A stretch of DNA of 6,754 nt from an uncultured Bacteroidota bacterium (GTDB taxonomy: Bacteria; Bacteroidota; Bacteroidia; Chitinophagales; Chitinophagaceae): contig CAIVHI010000221.1 of assembly GCA_903905685.1 (NCBI GenBank), positions 1-6,754 on the forward strand. The letters are read 5' to 3'. The first letter of the stretch is position 1; each line of letters opens with the position of its first letter. Positions 1 to 6,340 of the stretch are shown in pieces. The notes under the pieces are model-generated. The model saw only the letters and a list, made by a program, of their open reading frames with translations. It did not search any database and had not been told where the DNA came from. Made by a program: the position numbers and the translations under genes.

Positions 1-681
1 GCCAACGTCGGCAATGCGCTGCTCCACCCGCCTGAACTCCTCTTTGACCTCGTTATACCGTTCCCGCACTTTTCTCGACATTACCGAATAAATTTCCGTG
101 CCGGTCAGCTTTTCCAAAATGTCGGCACGGTCGTTTTGTTTGGCATTCAAGAAGGCTGTGAAACCTCCTTGAGCCAGCAGTACCGACCGCACAAACTGCT
201 CATAGGTGAGCCCCAGCACCTCCTTTATTCGGGCCAACACCTCCGTTTTGCGCGATTCGAAATTCCCGGTTTGGAGGTTGGTCAGTTTCATGGTTTGGCT
301 CTGCAATACGCCCGTAGCCTTCTTGCCGGCGCGGTGAATGCTCCATCGGGCTTGGTAAAGCCCTCCATCAACGCCCGAAAACACAACCTCCGCCCAAGCC
401 TCGGCCTTGCCACGACGCAGTAGGTTGCCGGGGTCGCTAACGGAGATGGTTCCTGTCGCACCATCGCGAATTTTGGCTCCTTTGTTGTTGGTTTGTTCCA
501 GCCTCGGGGTGGTATCGAACAACGCCAGACACATGGCGTCGAAAATGGTGGACTTGCCCGCTCCCGTTGGGCCGGTAATGGCGAATATGCCGGCGTTCTT
601 TAAGGGGTACTCCGTGAAGTCGATATGGTGGGTTCCTTCCAGCGAGGCCAGATTGTGTATTTCGACAGATAAAATTCTCAT
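1..681 (-). CDS. sbcC: SbcC, exonuclease SbcCD ATPase subunit (N-terminal part, cut by window edge)
   Basis: This is the first 227 codons of the large SMC/Rad50-like ATPase of the SbcCD nuclease, a cytoplasmic complex that opens DNA hairpins and trims double-strand ends together with SbcD. The protein begins MRILSVEIHNLASLEG, as typical SbcC proteins do. It has a perfect Walker A loop, GPTGAGKST, at residues 37-45. The SbcC/Rad50 Q-loop region lies near residues 166-180 (SVLLAQGGFTAFLNA), followed by the conserved ERA-like segment and LTGTEIYS. The charged, helix-prone stretch at the end (about 200-227) is the start of the coiled-coil arm. Family members are usually about 1000 residues or more, so the zinc hook, Walker B and signature motifs lie beyond base 1. 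ATG 681 is chosen because the conserved N-terminal strand starts there. It lies 7 bases after the sbcD stop, with no Shine-Dalgarno sequence. Confidence 0.96.
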   Translation of the reverse strand, partial: MRILSVEIHNLASLEGTHHIDFTEYPLKNAGIFAITGPTGAGKSTIFDAMCLALFDTTPRLEQTNNKGAKIRDGATGTISVSDPGNLLRRGKAEAWAEVVFSGVDGGLYQARWSIHRAGKKATGVLQSQTMKLTNLQTGNFESRKTEVLARIKEVLGLTYEQFVRSVLLAQGGFTAFLNAKQNDRADILEKLTGTEIYSVMSRKVRERYNEVKEEFRRVEQRIADVG

Positions 682-688
682 TACTGCG

Positions 689-1915
689 TCAGTTTTCGAT
701 GCTGTGGTACAATTCGTTGAACAGCTCCACCAGTTGGTTGGAGGGGTCTGATTGGTAGGTTTGGCGGTATTTTTTCGTGAATACGTCTACCGGTTGCAGT
801 TGGTCGAGGCGGTCGGGGGTGCTGCTCTCCTCTTCGGGTTTGCCGTCGGGCAATACCCCCTCTATGCGGGCCAGTCTTGCATACTTGCCCTCCAAAGCCG
901 TTTGGATGCGGTGTTTCAACCCGGGCTCCGGACCGTCAACAAGTACATTCACTTGCAGATAGGGTGCACCGTCCATGGGTCGGTCGCCTACATCTTCCAA
1001 GTCGCGCAGCAATTGCACCACCTCATCCAACGGTCGGGCCGTTTTCGGTATCCGCAGCAAAGGGGCGGCAATGGGCAGCGGAAGGGGGGTGATGGTGGGC
1101 GGGGCGCTGCCTTCAGCTTCAACCAACACCACTTGATGCACATAGTTTTCTTCGGAGAACGACATGGGAATGGGGCTGCCCGAATACCGAACATGGTCGG
1201 CACCCACGCGCTGGGCGCGGTGGATGTGGCCCAAGGCAGTATAGGTGAACCGCTCTGAAAATACGGCCGGCGACACACACTCCACGCCACCCACCGATGT
1301 GCGCTCGCTCTTGTCGTCGGGCGACAAGGCTGCACCCGAGGTGTGCAAATGCCCCATGGCAATGACGAACTGGTGGGGTTCGCGAATTGGAGCAATGTGC
1401 TCAGCGGCTTCCTCGTAAAGCTTCACAATGCCATCGGTATAGGGCGACTCGGAGCCTTCAACGGCGGGCTGGTCGCCTGGGCGCAAAAAGGGTACTGCGA
1501 GGCAATAGCCGGCAATGGAGCCTTGGGCATCCTGTATCGGTATGGTCAATGCGGCATAGTCTATAGCACCATCGGGCCGCTTCGACACCGTACCGATAAT
1601 GGAGATGCGGGTGGAATCGAGCAAGGGTTGGGGCGCTTCCAAGCGCGATGGAGAGTCATGGTTGCCTGCCGTAACGATGATTTGCAGGGTTGGCCGCGCG
1701 GCAATCACTTCCTTCAGAAAGGTATAGAATTGCCTGATGGAAATGGCCGACGGATTGGACACATCGAAGATGTCGCCGCTGATGAGCAGGGCATCCGCAT
1801 CCTGACTGACCACGAGCTGGGTCAAATGCGAGAGGAAAGCCCCATGTTCGAATGTCCGGTCGTAATCGTAGAAACGCTGCCCCAAGTGCCAGTCGGCGGT
1901 ATGGATGATCTTCAT
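689..1915 (-). CDS. sbcD: SbcD, exonuclease SbcCD Mre11-type nuclease subunit
   Basis: This 408-residue protein is the metallo-phosphoesterase (Mre11-like) nuclease partner of SbcC. All the di-metal motifs are visible: D8 and H10 in TADWHLGQ, D48 in GDIFD, N85-H86-D87 in GNHDS, H189 and H191 in GHLH, and H230 and H232 in GHIHRAQ. The GSPIPMSF block typical of SbcD follows. The remaining C-terminal part (roughly residue 260 on) corresponds to the capping and SbcC-binding region. The length matches the family norm of about 400. The ATG at 1915 is preferred because it places ADWHLG at the usual distance from the N-terminus; the frame also has a TTG at 1933 that would add six unconserved residues. 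The TGA stop lies 7 bases before the sbcC ATG, so the pair is an operon. The methyltransferase gene ends 47 bases upstream and may share its transcript. Confidence 0.97.
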   Translation of the reverse strand: MKIIHTADWHLGQRFYDYDRTFEHGAFLSHLTQLVVSQDADALLISGDIFDVSNPSAISIRQFYTFLKEVIAARPTLQIIVTAGNHDSPSRLEAPQPLLDSTRISIIGTVSKRPDGAIDYAALTIPIQDAQGSIAGYCLAVPFLRPGDQPAVEGSESPYTDGIVKLYEEAAEHIAPIREPHQFVIAMGHLHTSGAALSPDDKSERTSVGGVECVSPAVFSERFTYTALGHIHRAQRVGADHVRYSGSPIPMSFSEENYVHQVVLVEAEGSAPPTITPLPLPIAAPLLRIPKTARPLDEVVQLLRDLEDVGDRPMDGAPYLQVNVLVDGPEPGLKHRIQTALEGKYARLARIEGVLPDGKPEEESSTPDRLDQLQPVDVFTKKYRQTYQSDPSNQLVELFNELYHSIEN

Positions 1916-1931
1916 ACCGTAAAAATAGGGC

Positions 1932-1958
1932 AAACCGCGGTTTCAGCCGACTGCGGCT
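1932..1958 (-). other. Hairpin plus 12-base palindrome in the spacer before sbcD
   Basis: The 47-base spacer between the methyltransferase stop and the sbcD start holds two adjacent symmetric elements. Bases 1945..1958 form a perfect 5-bp stem with a 4-base loop (AGCCG-ACTG-CGGCT). Bases 1932..1943 are a perfect 12-base palindrome, AAACCGCGGTTT. On the minus strand a T-run (TATTTTTA, 1919..1926) follows about six bases after the palindrome and only a few bases before the sbcD ATG. The arrangement could be a weak attenuator between the two genes, a binding site for a dimeric protein, or chance. The stem is short and the T-run is not directly attached, so a strong intrinsic terminator is not supported. 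Confidence 0.35.
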
Positions 1959-1962
1959 CCAA

Positions 1963-2820
1963 CTACTGCTTGAAGTACTTGTTGGTGATGACTGTGACGG
2001 GCGCATCTCCCGTACGGTAGGCGTTTTGGCGATAATAGTGGTCGAGCACGTGGAGTTGGTAGATGTTCTCCAACCAATGCGCGTGCTTGAACATGCGCTT
2101 GTGGCGCAACACCTTGGCAAACGCATCTATCTTGCGCATGGGGTTGGCATTGTTGAAGTCGGTAATGGCCAACTGCTCCCCTTGAAACAGGTTGTGGTTG
2201 TCGAGAATCACGTCGTCGAAATACATCACCGTGTTGGGCATCAAGTTGCTGCTATCCAAATTGGCCATGCGATTCAGGATGGCGATGGTGGAGGAGTAGT
2301 AGTCTACATCAATCGAGATGAATCCGATGGGGTATTCCAGCGGCGTCTTGGTCCAATCGTCGGCAATCAGGTCCATCAACACCAATTTGGCGTTGGAGGG
2401 CAGGAAGCTGTAGAGTTTGTCGCGGAAAATCATGGGGAAATCGCCCTTAGTATACAGCTCCGGGTGGTCGCGATAGTCGTCGAAGTCGGGCATGCCCTCG
2501 CCGGAGTCGAAGCCGAGGATGTTAATGGCGATGCCGAGTTCTTTGGAAACCTTCTGGGCGTAAATGACCATGGCCATGAGGCCGCGGCCTGTGGCCACAC
2601 CGAATTCTATGACGGTTACGCCCTTCATGCCCAGTGCCTTGGCGCGAGATGCGGCTTCCCATACGCCATAGGCATATTCCGGACGGCGGTAGCAGTCGTA
2701 CAGCACCTTGAGCCTCACCGAGCCGAACAGCCATACCAAAGCCCCCATAAGGTTGAGGTGCAGGGGATAAGGCATTTTTTTGATGATTATCCGCTTGATG
2801 TAGTTCAGTTTGCCGTTCAT
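1963..2820 (-). CDS. Class I SAM-dependent methyltransferase, TylF/MycF-like
   Basis: This 285-residue protein looks like a Rossmann-fold methyltransferase. Motif I for S-adenosylmethionine is VIEFGVATGRG (residues 70-80). The acidic end of the next strand is GFDSGEGMPDF (103-113). A metal-dependent TylF/macrocin O-methyltransferase-like pattern follows: FISIDVDYYSST (167-178) and then MYFDDV (199-204), in which D171, D173, D202 and D203 could bind a divalent metal and the acceptor. The hydrophobic segment around residues 20-34 may be an N-terminal helix; no signal peptide is evident. ATG 2820 is chosen. A TTG at 2880 would add 20 unconserved residues and would overlap a promoter-like box, and ATG 2775 is a further alternative. 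The substrate is unknown: the family methylates hydroxyls of sugars and other small molecules, but nothing nearby names a pathway. sbcD follows 47 bases downstream, an unrelated neighbour. Confidence 0.75.
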   Translation of the reverse strand: MNGKLNYIKRIIIKKMPYPLHLNLMGALVWLFGSVRLKVLYDCYRRPEYAYGVWEAASRAKALGMKGVTVIEFGVATGRGLMAMVIYAQKVSKELGIAINILGFDSGEGMPDFDDYRDHPELYTKGDFPMIFRDKLYSFLPSNAKLVLMDLIADDWTKTPLEYPIGFISIDVDYYSSTIAILNRMANLDSSNLMPNTVMYFDDVILDNHNLFQGEQLAITDFNNANPMRKIDAFAKVLRHKRMFKHAHWLENIYQLHVLDHYYRQNAYRTGDAPVTVITNKYFKQ

Positions 2821-3030
2821 TTGGGAAATGCAGTTGGTTGGTTTCGGCCCTATGCCGCCATTACGATTAAATAGCTTCAAAAGTATACAAATAATCTGAA
2901 AAAGGGGGGAGGGCGCATTGGTTCAGAGCGGGATCGGAATTTGACAGGGCGCCCATTATGCAAAAAACACTCCATTTTAAACCTGTGCACACTGTTGTAG
3001 TGCCTACTTTACTTAAAACCCAGGAATTCG
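2821..3030. other. Non-coding, AT-rich part of the intergenic gap
   Basis: This is the left part of the gap between the methyltransferase and the porin operon. No convincing gene was seen on either strand. It holds an 8-base palindrome, GGGCGCCC (2947..2954), a G-run on the plus strand (2904..2909), a short inverted repeat (cact-gttgt-agtg) inside the stretch 2981..3003, and T/A-rich stretches such as cattttaaac. None of these combines into a clear intrinsic terminator or a known RNA. Composition changes sharply at about 3031, where the coding-like frame to the right ends. Confidence 0.5.
2878..2885 (-). promoter_or_regulatory. Candidate Bacteroidota -7 box for the methyltransferase gene
   Basis: On the minus strand, bases 2885 to 2878 read TACTTTTG, a full match to the Bacteroidota -7 word TAnnTTTG. 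It lies 57 bases before ATG 2820. No TTTG is present at the expected distance (about 19-21 bases) upstream; a C-run lies there instead, so support is partial. If used, transcription would start near 2871, which excludes the TTG start at 2880 and favours ATG 2820. Confidence 0.35.
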
Positions 3031-3174
3031 TCACCCCCTCAGCACGTCCTCCCAATTATGAGCCCCCGGCGCGTTCAGGCGCTCGTGGCCGAGGTCTATT
3101 TGGGTGATGTATTGGATGATGCTCTTGCCGGCGGCCGAAAGGTCAGGCGGCGATCGGAGGAGCCACACCCGCAC
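3031..3174 (-). pseudogene. Orphan coding-like frame: small gene or C-terminal remnant of a lost gene
   Basis: After the porin stop, the same minus-strand frame stays open for 57 codons and ends at TGA (3033..3031). From a GTG at 3174 it would give 47 residues. Its second half reads like real protein: SAAGKSIIQYIT, then DLGHERLNAPGAHNWEDVL near the end. Codons there are mostly C- or G-ending (ATC, AAC, GAC, CTC, CTG), as in the neighbouring genes, and base composition drops to AT-rich right after the stop. There is no ATG and no start signal, and the first ten or so residues look unlike a protein N-terminus. I do not recognise the family, and AAGKS alone is not a P-loop. The best reading is the last 35-45 codons of a gene whose 5' part was lost. 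A genuine small GTG-started gene, or an open frame by chance, are the alternatives. Confidence 0.4.
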
Positions 3175-3204
3175 GGATCGAAATGACTCCCCACTCCTAG
3201 CCCA

Positions 3205-4479
3205 TCAAAAATACGTAGACAACCCCAAGCTATATCCCTCGGTGAGACCCAACGCGGCACCCACGGCATTGCCGGTGATGTCTCGCTGAAACTGGTGGCG
3301 GTAGTTGAAGCGGAGCACGGTTTGCGGTGTGGGCCGGAAACTGATGGCGGGCATGACGCTCCACAGGTCGTTATACATGCGGGTGCCTGTTGATGTGAAA
3401 TTGCCCACATTCCAATCCACGTACTCGCCGCGCACTGCCAAATTCAAAGTTGCATGTTCCCAGCCGAGAAAGTGGCCTTTAAAGATGGGCTGCACGATGT
3501 CTATAAATCCCCCGAACTGCTTGTTGCCATACTGTTGGGTGTAGTTGGGGGGTATTTGCACCAACACCTCGGCCCATTCGGTCACTATGGAAGTATGCAG
3601 CTTGGGCAGCACGGTATTGAAGTCCACATCAAGAATTCGCGCAGTCCTTTTGTCGTCTATCTGTGTGCCTTCCACCTGCCAGGTGTTGTAAATATCGCTG
3701 GCATACGACAGCCCCAGTTCCCCTATTTTACTGTTGCGCAGCGAGATTTTACCACTGTACATTGGCGCTCCGCTCGCACTGGCCGAGAAGCGCGAAGGGT
3801 TGGCATTGGCTGCCGGCAACCACGTCTTGCCCATCGAGTTGTCGATGATGGAGTCGTTTAGTCCGCCAGTAACGTAGAATTCGTATCCGAACATCCAGTC
3901 GCCGGTGAACTGCTTTCCGTAGAGGCCGAAGCCCGTATTGCTCCAGGTTTCGGGCAGCATTTGGGTCATCGCAATGGGGCGGTCGGTAAACTCCCACTTT
4001 GGCCCGTCGTGGTTTTGGTTGAAAGCCCCTATCGGGTTCACAATCATGCCCCCACGAATGTTGAGCAGAGGGTGTAGCTCCACATCTACCGCCGCATACT
4101 CAATTTCGAACTGACCGCCCTCATGGGCATCAGCCGGGTCTCCCGTCGGGTCATTTTCGTACTCTATCTCCGCGAGGAACTTCACCCTACTCGAAATGCT
4201 GGAGGCGACAAAAAGGCTGAACCTGCGGAACTGGAACTGATTGCCGGCCGTTATGCCCGAAGTGCCTACATATTGCCAGTTGGACTCCATATAACCGCCA
4301 ATCGAAACCGGCATCTTGCCGAGTTTTAAAAACGGACGGTTGTATGCGGCATCCATCGTCAGGGTGCTCTTGGCCGTATCGGCAGACCGACGACGCAGCA
4401 GGCTGCTGTCTAGTTGTGCCTGCGCTGTGCCGAATACAGACAAGGCTAAACAACAGGGTAATACTTTATACATGCTCAT
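3205..4479 (-). CDS. Outer-membrane porin, phosphate-selective porin O/P-like
   Basis: This 424-residue protein has a Sec signal peptide: MSMYKVLPCCLALSVFG followed by an AQA cleavage site, with the mature protein starting near Q22. Alternating polar and aromatic strands follow throughout, such as VSIGGYMESNWQYV, FRRFSLFVASS and VKFLAEIEYEND. It ends in the strand YSLGLSTYF, whose terminal Phe is the usual beta-barrel assembly signal. The RRFSLFVAS...VKFLAEIEYE and later GMIVNPIGAFNQNHDG segments match the general look of Bacteroidota porins of the OprO/OprP type. The transported solute cannot be told from sequence; 'phosphate' is a family name only. ATG 4479 is chosen because it overlaps the Rieske stop as ATGA, the mark of translational coupling; a second ATG at 4473 would remove two residues. 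It is the last gene of the cytochrome-Rieske-porin operon. Confidence 0.85.
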   Translation of the reverse strand: MSMYKVLPCCLALSVFGTAQAQLDSSLLRRRSADTAKSTLTMDAAYNRPFLKLGKMPVSIGGYMESNWQYVGTSGITAGNQFQFRRFSLFVASSISSRVKFLAEIEYENDPTGDPADAHEGGQFEIEYAAVDVELHPLLNIRGGMIVNPIGAFNQNHDGPKWEFTDRPIAMTQMLPETWSNTGFGLYGKQFTGDWMFGYEFYVTGGLNDSIIDNSMGKTWLPAANANPSRFSASASGAPMYSGKISLRNSKIGELGLSYASDIYNTWQVEGTQIDDKRTARILDVDFNTVLPKLHTSIVTEWAEVLVQIPPNYTQQYGNKQFGGFIDIVQPIFKGHFLGWEHATLNLAVRGEYVDWNVGNFTSTGTRMYNDLWSVMPAISFRPTPQTVLRFNYRHQFQRDITGNAVGAALGLTEGYSLGLSTYF

Positions 4480-4907
4480 TTCAATGATATTTTTATTTGG
4501 TCGTTTTGGATGGTCACGGGAAACTTCCGCAGGTTGGTCTCGGCGGGGCCGTTTTGTACGATGCCGGCCTTGTTGAACTCGCTGTTGTGTGCGGGACACA
4601 CCAAGCGGTCGCCAAACACTTCGAGCTCTGCCCCTTGGTGGGTGCACTTCATGAGCAGGGCCGAATACTCGGTATCGCTGATGCGGTATACGCATATCGG
4701 AAATTCGAGCAAGTCGTTGTGTACCACCACATACTTACGGAAGCCTTTGTCTTTGGTGACGAACGAGGAAATGGGCACCACCAAGTTGGAGTTGGCGATT
4801 TCGCCATTGATGAGTTTGGAACTGTGGCAAGCCGTGAGCAGGCTGCCCGCAAATGCGCCGCCGAAGCAGGCCAAGCCGCAGGTCTTTAAAAATTCTTTAC
4901 GTTCCAT
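4476..4907 (-). CDS. Rieske [2Fe-2S] lipoprotein
   Basis: This 143-residue electron-transfer protein carries the full Rieske signature: C88-T-H90 in CTHQGAEL and C104-P-A-H107 in CPAHNSEF, so both Cys and both His cluster ligands are present. The N-terminus MERKEFLKTCG resembles a Tat motif (an R-K pair followed by xFLK). A hydrophobic stretch and a lipobox, LTAC, follow, giving lipidation at C27. A Tat-exported lipoprotein suits a protein that folds around its cluster before export. It is predicted to sit on the periplasmic face of the inner membrane or in the outer membrane. It is smaller than bc1-type Rieske subunits, and no cytochrome b gene is nearby, so it is probably not part of a bc complex. 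The neighbouring di-heme cytochrome gene ends 2 bases upstream, and the porin start overlaps the stop, so these proteins are made together. Confidence 0.92.
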   Translation of the reverse strand: MERKEFLKTCGLACFGGAFAGSLLTACHSSKLINGEIANSNLVVPISSFVTKDKGFRKYVVVHNDLLEFPICVYRISDTEYSALLMKCTHQGAELEVFGDRLVCPAHNSEFNKAGIVQNGPAETNLRKFPVTIQNDQIKISLK

Positions 4908-4909
4908 GT

Positions 4910-6130
4910 TTATAAGGATTGCAGAAAGCTGATAAGTGCGTTTTGGTCAACGGGGGTGAGTGCATTGAATTTCGACGCGCTCACCGCTGCTTCCCCCCCG
5001 TGCATTTGGATGGCTTCCTTAATGGAATGTGCGCGGCCGTCGTGCATCAGGTACACCTTACCCCCCTGCACCTGGGGTGCCAAGCCCAAGCCCCAAAGTG
5101 GCGTAGTGCGCCACTCCGATGTCAGGGCTGTGCCCTCTGTGTAGTGGTCGTCATCTGCAGCGCCCATGTCGTGCACCAAGAGGTCGGTAAAGGGGTTGAT
5201 GGTTTGGTAGGCCAGGGCAGCTATAGAAGAGTAGCCGGTGGTGACGGTTTGCTTGTGGCAGGTCTCGCAGCCGATATTCAAAAACACTTGATTGCCCTGC
5301 GTCACGGTGGCATTTACCGCATTGCGTTGCACGGGGGTTTGCAGGCATTGCACGTAGAAAACCACGGCGTTGAAGTCGTCTTCACTCACTTCGGGCGTGG
5401 GGGCTATTGCCGGTGCCGTTTGGTCGAGGTAGTTGTAGGGGTTGTTGGGGGCTAGGGTTGATGTGATGCCCATGTCGTGATTGTAGGCATTGGCGCATTG
5501 CTGTGCCAAATTGTAGGTGGAGGCCTTGCGGCCGAAACGGCAGATGTATTTACCGTCGGACCGTGGAATAGCGCCTGCCAAGGGTGTTGCATAGGCCGGA
5601 ATGGTGTTGTAGTTGGGATGCCCGCGTACACCGTTGGGATCGGTTGCATTGGCCGCAGCAAAAGCCAGGATTTCAGAATCGGGCACAGCCTCCAAGAAGC
5701 CCACACCCGCCGTGATGGGGGCTATGAGCCGGGTACTGGTGGCACCGGGGGGAATCCGTTGCGGCATCAGCCCCGGCAGATTGGCATTCTGCAATTGGGG
5801 GCCGCCCATGGCCATGAACCGATTACCATTGGTATCGGGCTGGCCGAAGCGGGTGAGGATGGTGAACAGGTGGCCGCGATTGTCGCTGGAGTGACACTCC
5901 CCGCAGCCCGTAGACACAAAGTAAGGACCGAGGCCCGTTGCGGCCGTACGTATGGCGAAAAACCGGTCGTTGCCTTTTGCAAACAAAACCGACTGCGCCC
6001 GCGATAGGTTGACTGCACCACAAAGGCCATTGGCCGGGTTGATCATGTCGGGTATCATCTTGGTGCAATTGCTGAAGGTGGCGATAGCCGCAATGATGAT
6101 TCCTATTACTGATAGCCGCTTTCTATTCAT
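4910..6130 (-). CDS. Di-heme c-type cytochrome, DUF1111 / 'thiol oxidoreductase' family
   Basis: This 406-residue exported protein has two heme c sites: CGECH (76-80) within STGCGECHSSDNRG, and CETCH (288-292) within LNIGCETCHKQT. The C-terminal half shows blocks typical of DUF1111 di-heme oxidoreductases, relatives of MauG and cytochrome c peroxidase: EWRTTPLWGLGL (339-350), HDGRA (363-367), HGGEA (377-381) and an ending like PVDQNALISFLQSL. The N-terminus MNRKRLSVIGIII...FSNC is a signal sequence with a probable lipidated Cys at residue 22. ATG 6130 is chosen because it starts this signal sequence; in-frame codons up to 6265 encode unlikely sequence that runs through the promoter region. 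The length is slightly short for the family. The family has been called thiol oxidoreductase or peroxidase without firm biochemistry, so the substrate is open. It is the first gene of an operon with a Rieske protein and a porin. Confidence 0.9.
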   Translation of the reverse strand: MNRKRLSVIGIIIAAIATFSNCTKMIPDMINPANGLCGAVNLSRAQSVLFAKGNDRFFAIRTAATGLGPYFVSTGCGECHSSDNRGHLFTILTRFGQPDTNGNRFMAMGGPQLQNANLPGLMPQRIPPGATSTRLIAPITAGVGFLEAVPDSEILAFAAANATDPNGVRGHPNYNTIPAYATPLAGAIPRSDGKYICRFGRKASTYNLAQQCANAYNHDMGITSTLAPNNPYNYLDQTAPAIAPTPEVSEDDFNAVVFYVQCLQTPVQRNAVNATVTQGNQVFLNIGCETCHKQTVTTGYSSIAALAYQTINPFTDLLVHDMGAADDDHYTEGTALTSEWRTTPLWGLGLAPQVQGGKVYLMHDGRAHSIKEAIQMHGGEAAVSASKFNALTPVDQNALISFLQSL

Positions 6131-6153
6131 GCTGTTGTTGATGGATATTTCGG

Positions 6154-6161
6154 CAAATGTA
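6154..6161 (-). promoter_or_regulatory. Candidate -7 box of the cytochrome-Rieske-porin operon
   Basis: On the minus strand, 6161 to 6154 reads TACATTTG, a full match to the Bacteroidota -7 word TAnnTTTG, 23 bases before the cytochrome ATG. Transcription would start near 6147, giving a leader of about 17 bases. No TTTG is found 19-21 bases further upstream, so the -33 element is missing or degenerate. The leader shows no Shine-Dalgarno sequence; it reads ATCAACAACAGC just before ATG. Confidence 0.45.
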
Positions 6162-6293
6162 GCAGCCACCATCCGGCAGCACTTGTTGAATCGGGAATAC
6201 TTTTTGTGGAAATATATGCCGACCAGAAGCCAAATGTTAATCCGAGTGCACCGGCAATATCGCAAAGTGGGGAATAGCCAAACACCTACATTT

Positions 6294-6325
6294 TTTGGCG
6301 GTACACCTCGGAATCCCTAATTTAG
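6294..6325 (+). promoter_or_regulatory. Candidate promoter of the ClpP-like gene
   Basis: The plus strand has TTTG at 6294..6297, then 20 bases, then TAATTTAG at 6318..6325, which is close to the Bacteroidota pair TTTG / TAnnTTTG (one mismatch in the -7 box). The predicted start of transcription is near 6332, only about nine bases before ATG 6341, so the leader would be very short. The spacing is right, but the short leader and the mismatch keep confidence moderate. Confidence 0.4.
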
Positions 6326-6340
6326 TGCAAAAGCAACGTC

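Noticed and set aside
136..751. Open frames on the plus strand at 136..423 and 407..751
   Set aside because: They are antisense to the SbcC N-terminus, which reads as a continuous conserved protein with a Walker A motif on the minus strand.
2026..2874. A 282-codon open frame on the plus strand, and similar long plus-strand frames at 1343..2020 and 752..1258
   Set aside because: They lie exactly opposite the methyltransferase and sbcD genes, whose minus-strand products have clear family motifs. Their translations are low-complexity, rich in V, G and H, as expected for the antisense of GC-ended codons.
2911..2954. Inverted repeat GGGCGC / GCGCCC as a possible terminator
   Set aside because: The stem is only six pairs with a loop of about 32 bases and no T-run follows on either strand; GGGCGCCC is itself a short palindrome expected by chance.
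3096..3410. 104-codon minus-strand frame overlapping the porin C-terminus, with a Cys-rich stretch
   Set aside because: Most of it is the porin in a shifted frame, and the rest has no recognisable motif or start context.
4480..4695. 72-codon upstream extension of the porin frame
   Set aside because: It overlaps the Rieske gene in another frame, is full of Arg, Pro and Gln, and would bury the clear signal peptide that starts at 4479.
6131..6265. 45-codon upstream extension of the cytochrome frame
   Set aside because: It precedes a typical lipoprotein signal sequence and runs through the candidate promoter box at 6154..6161.
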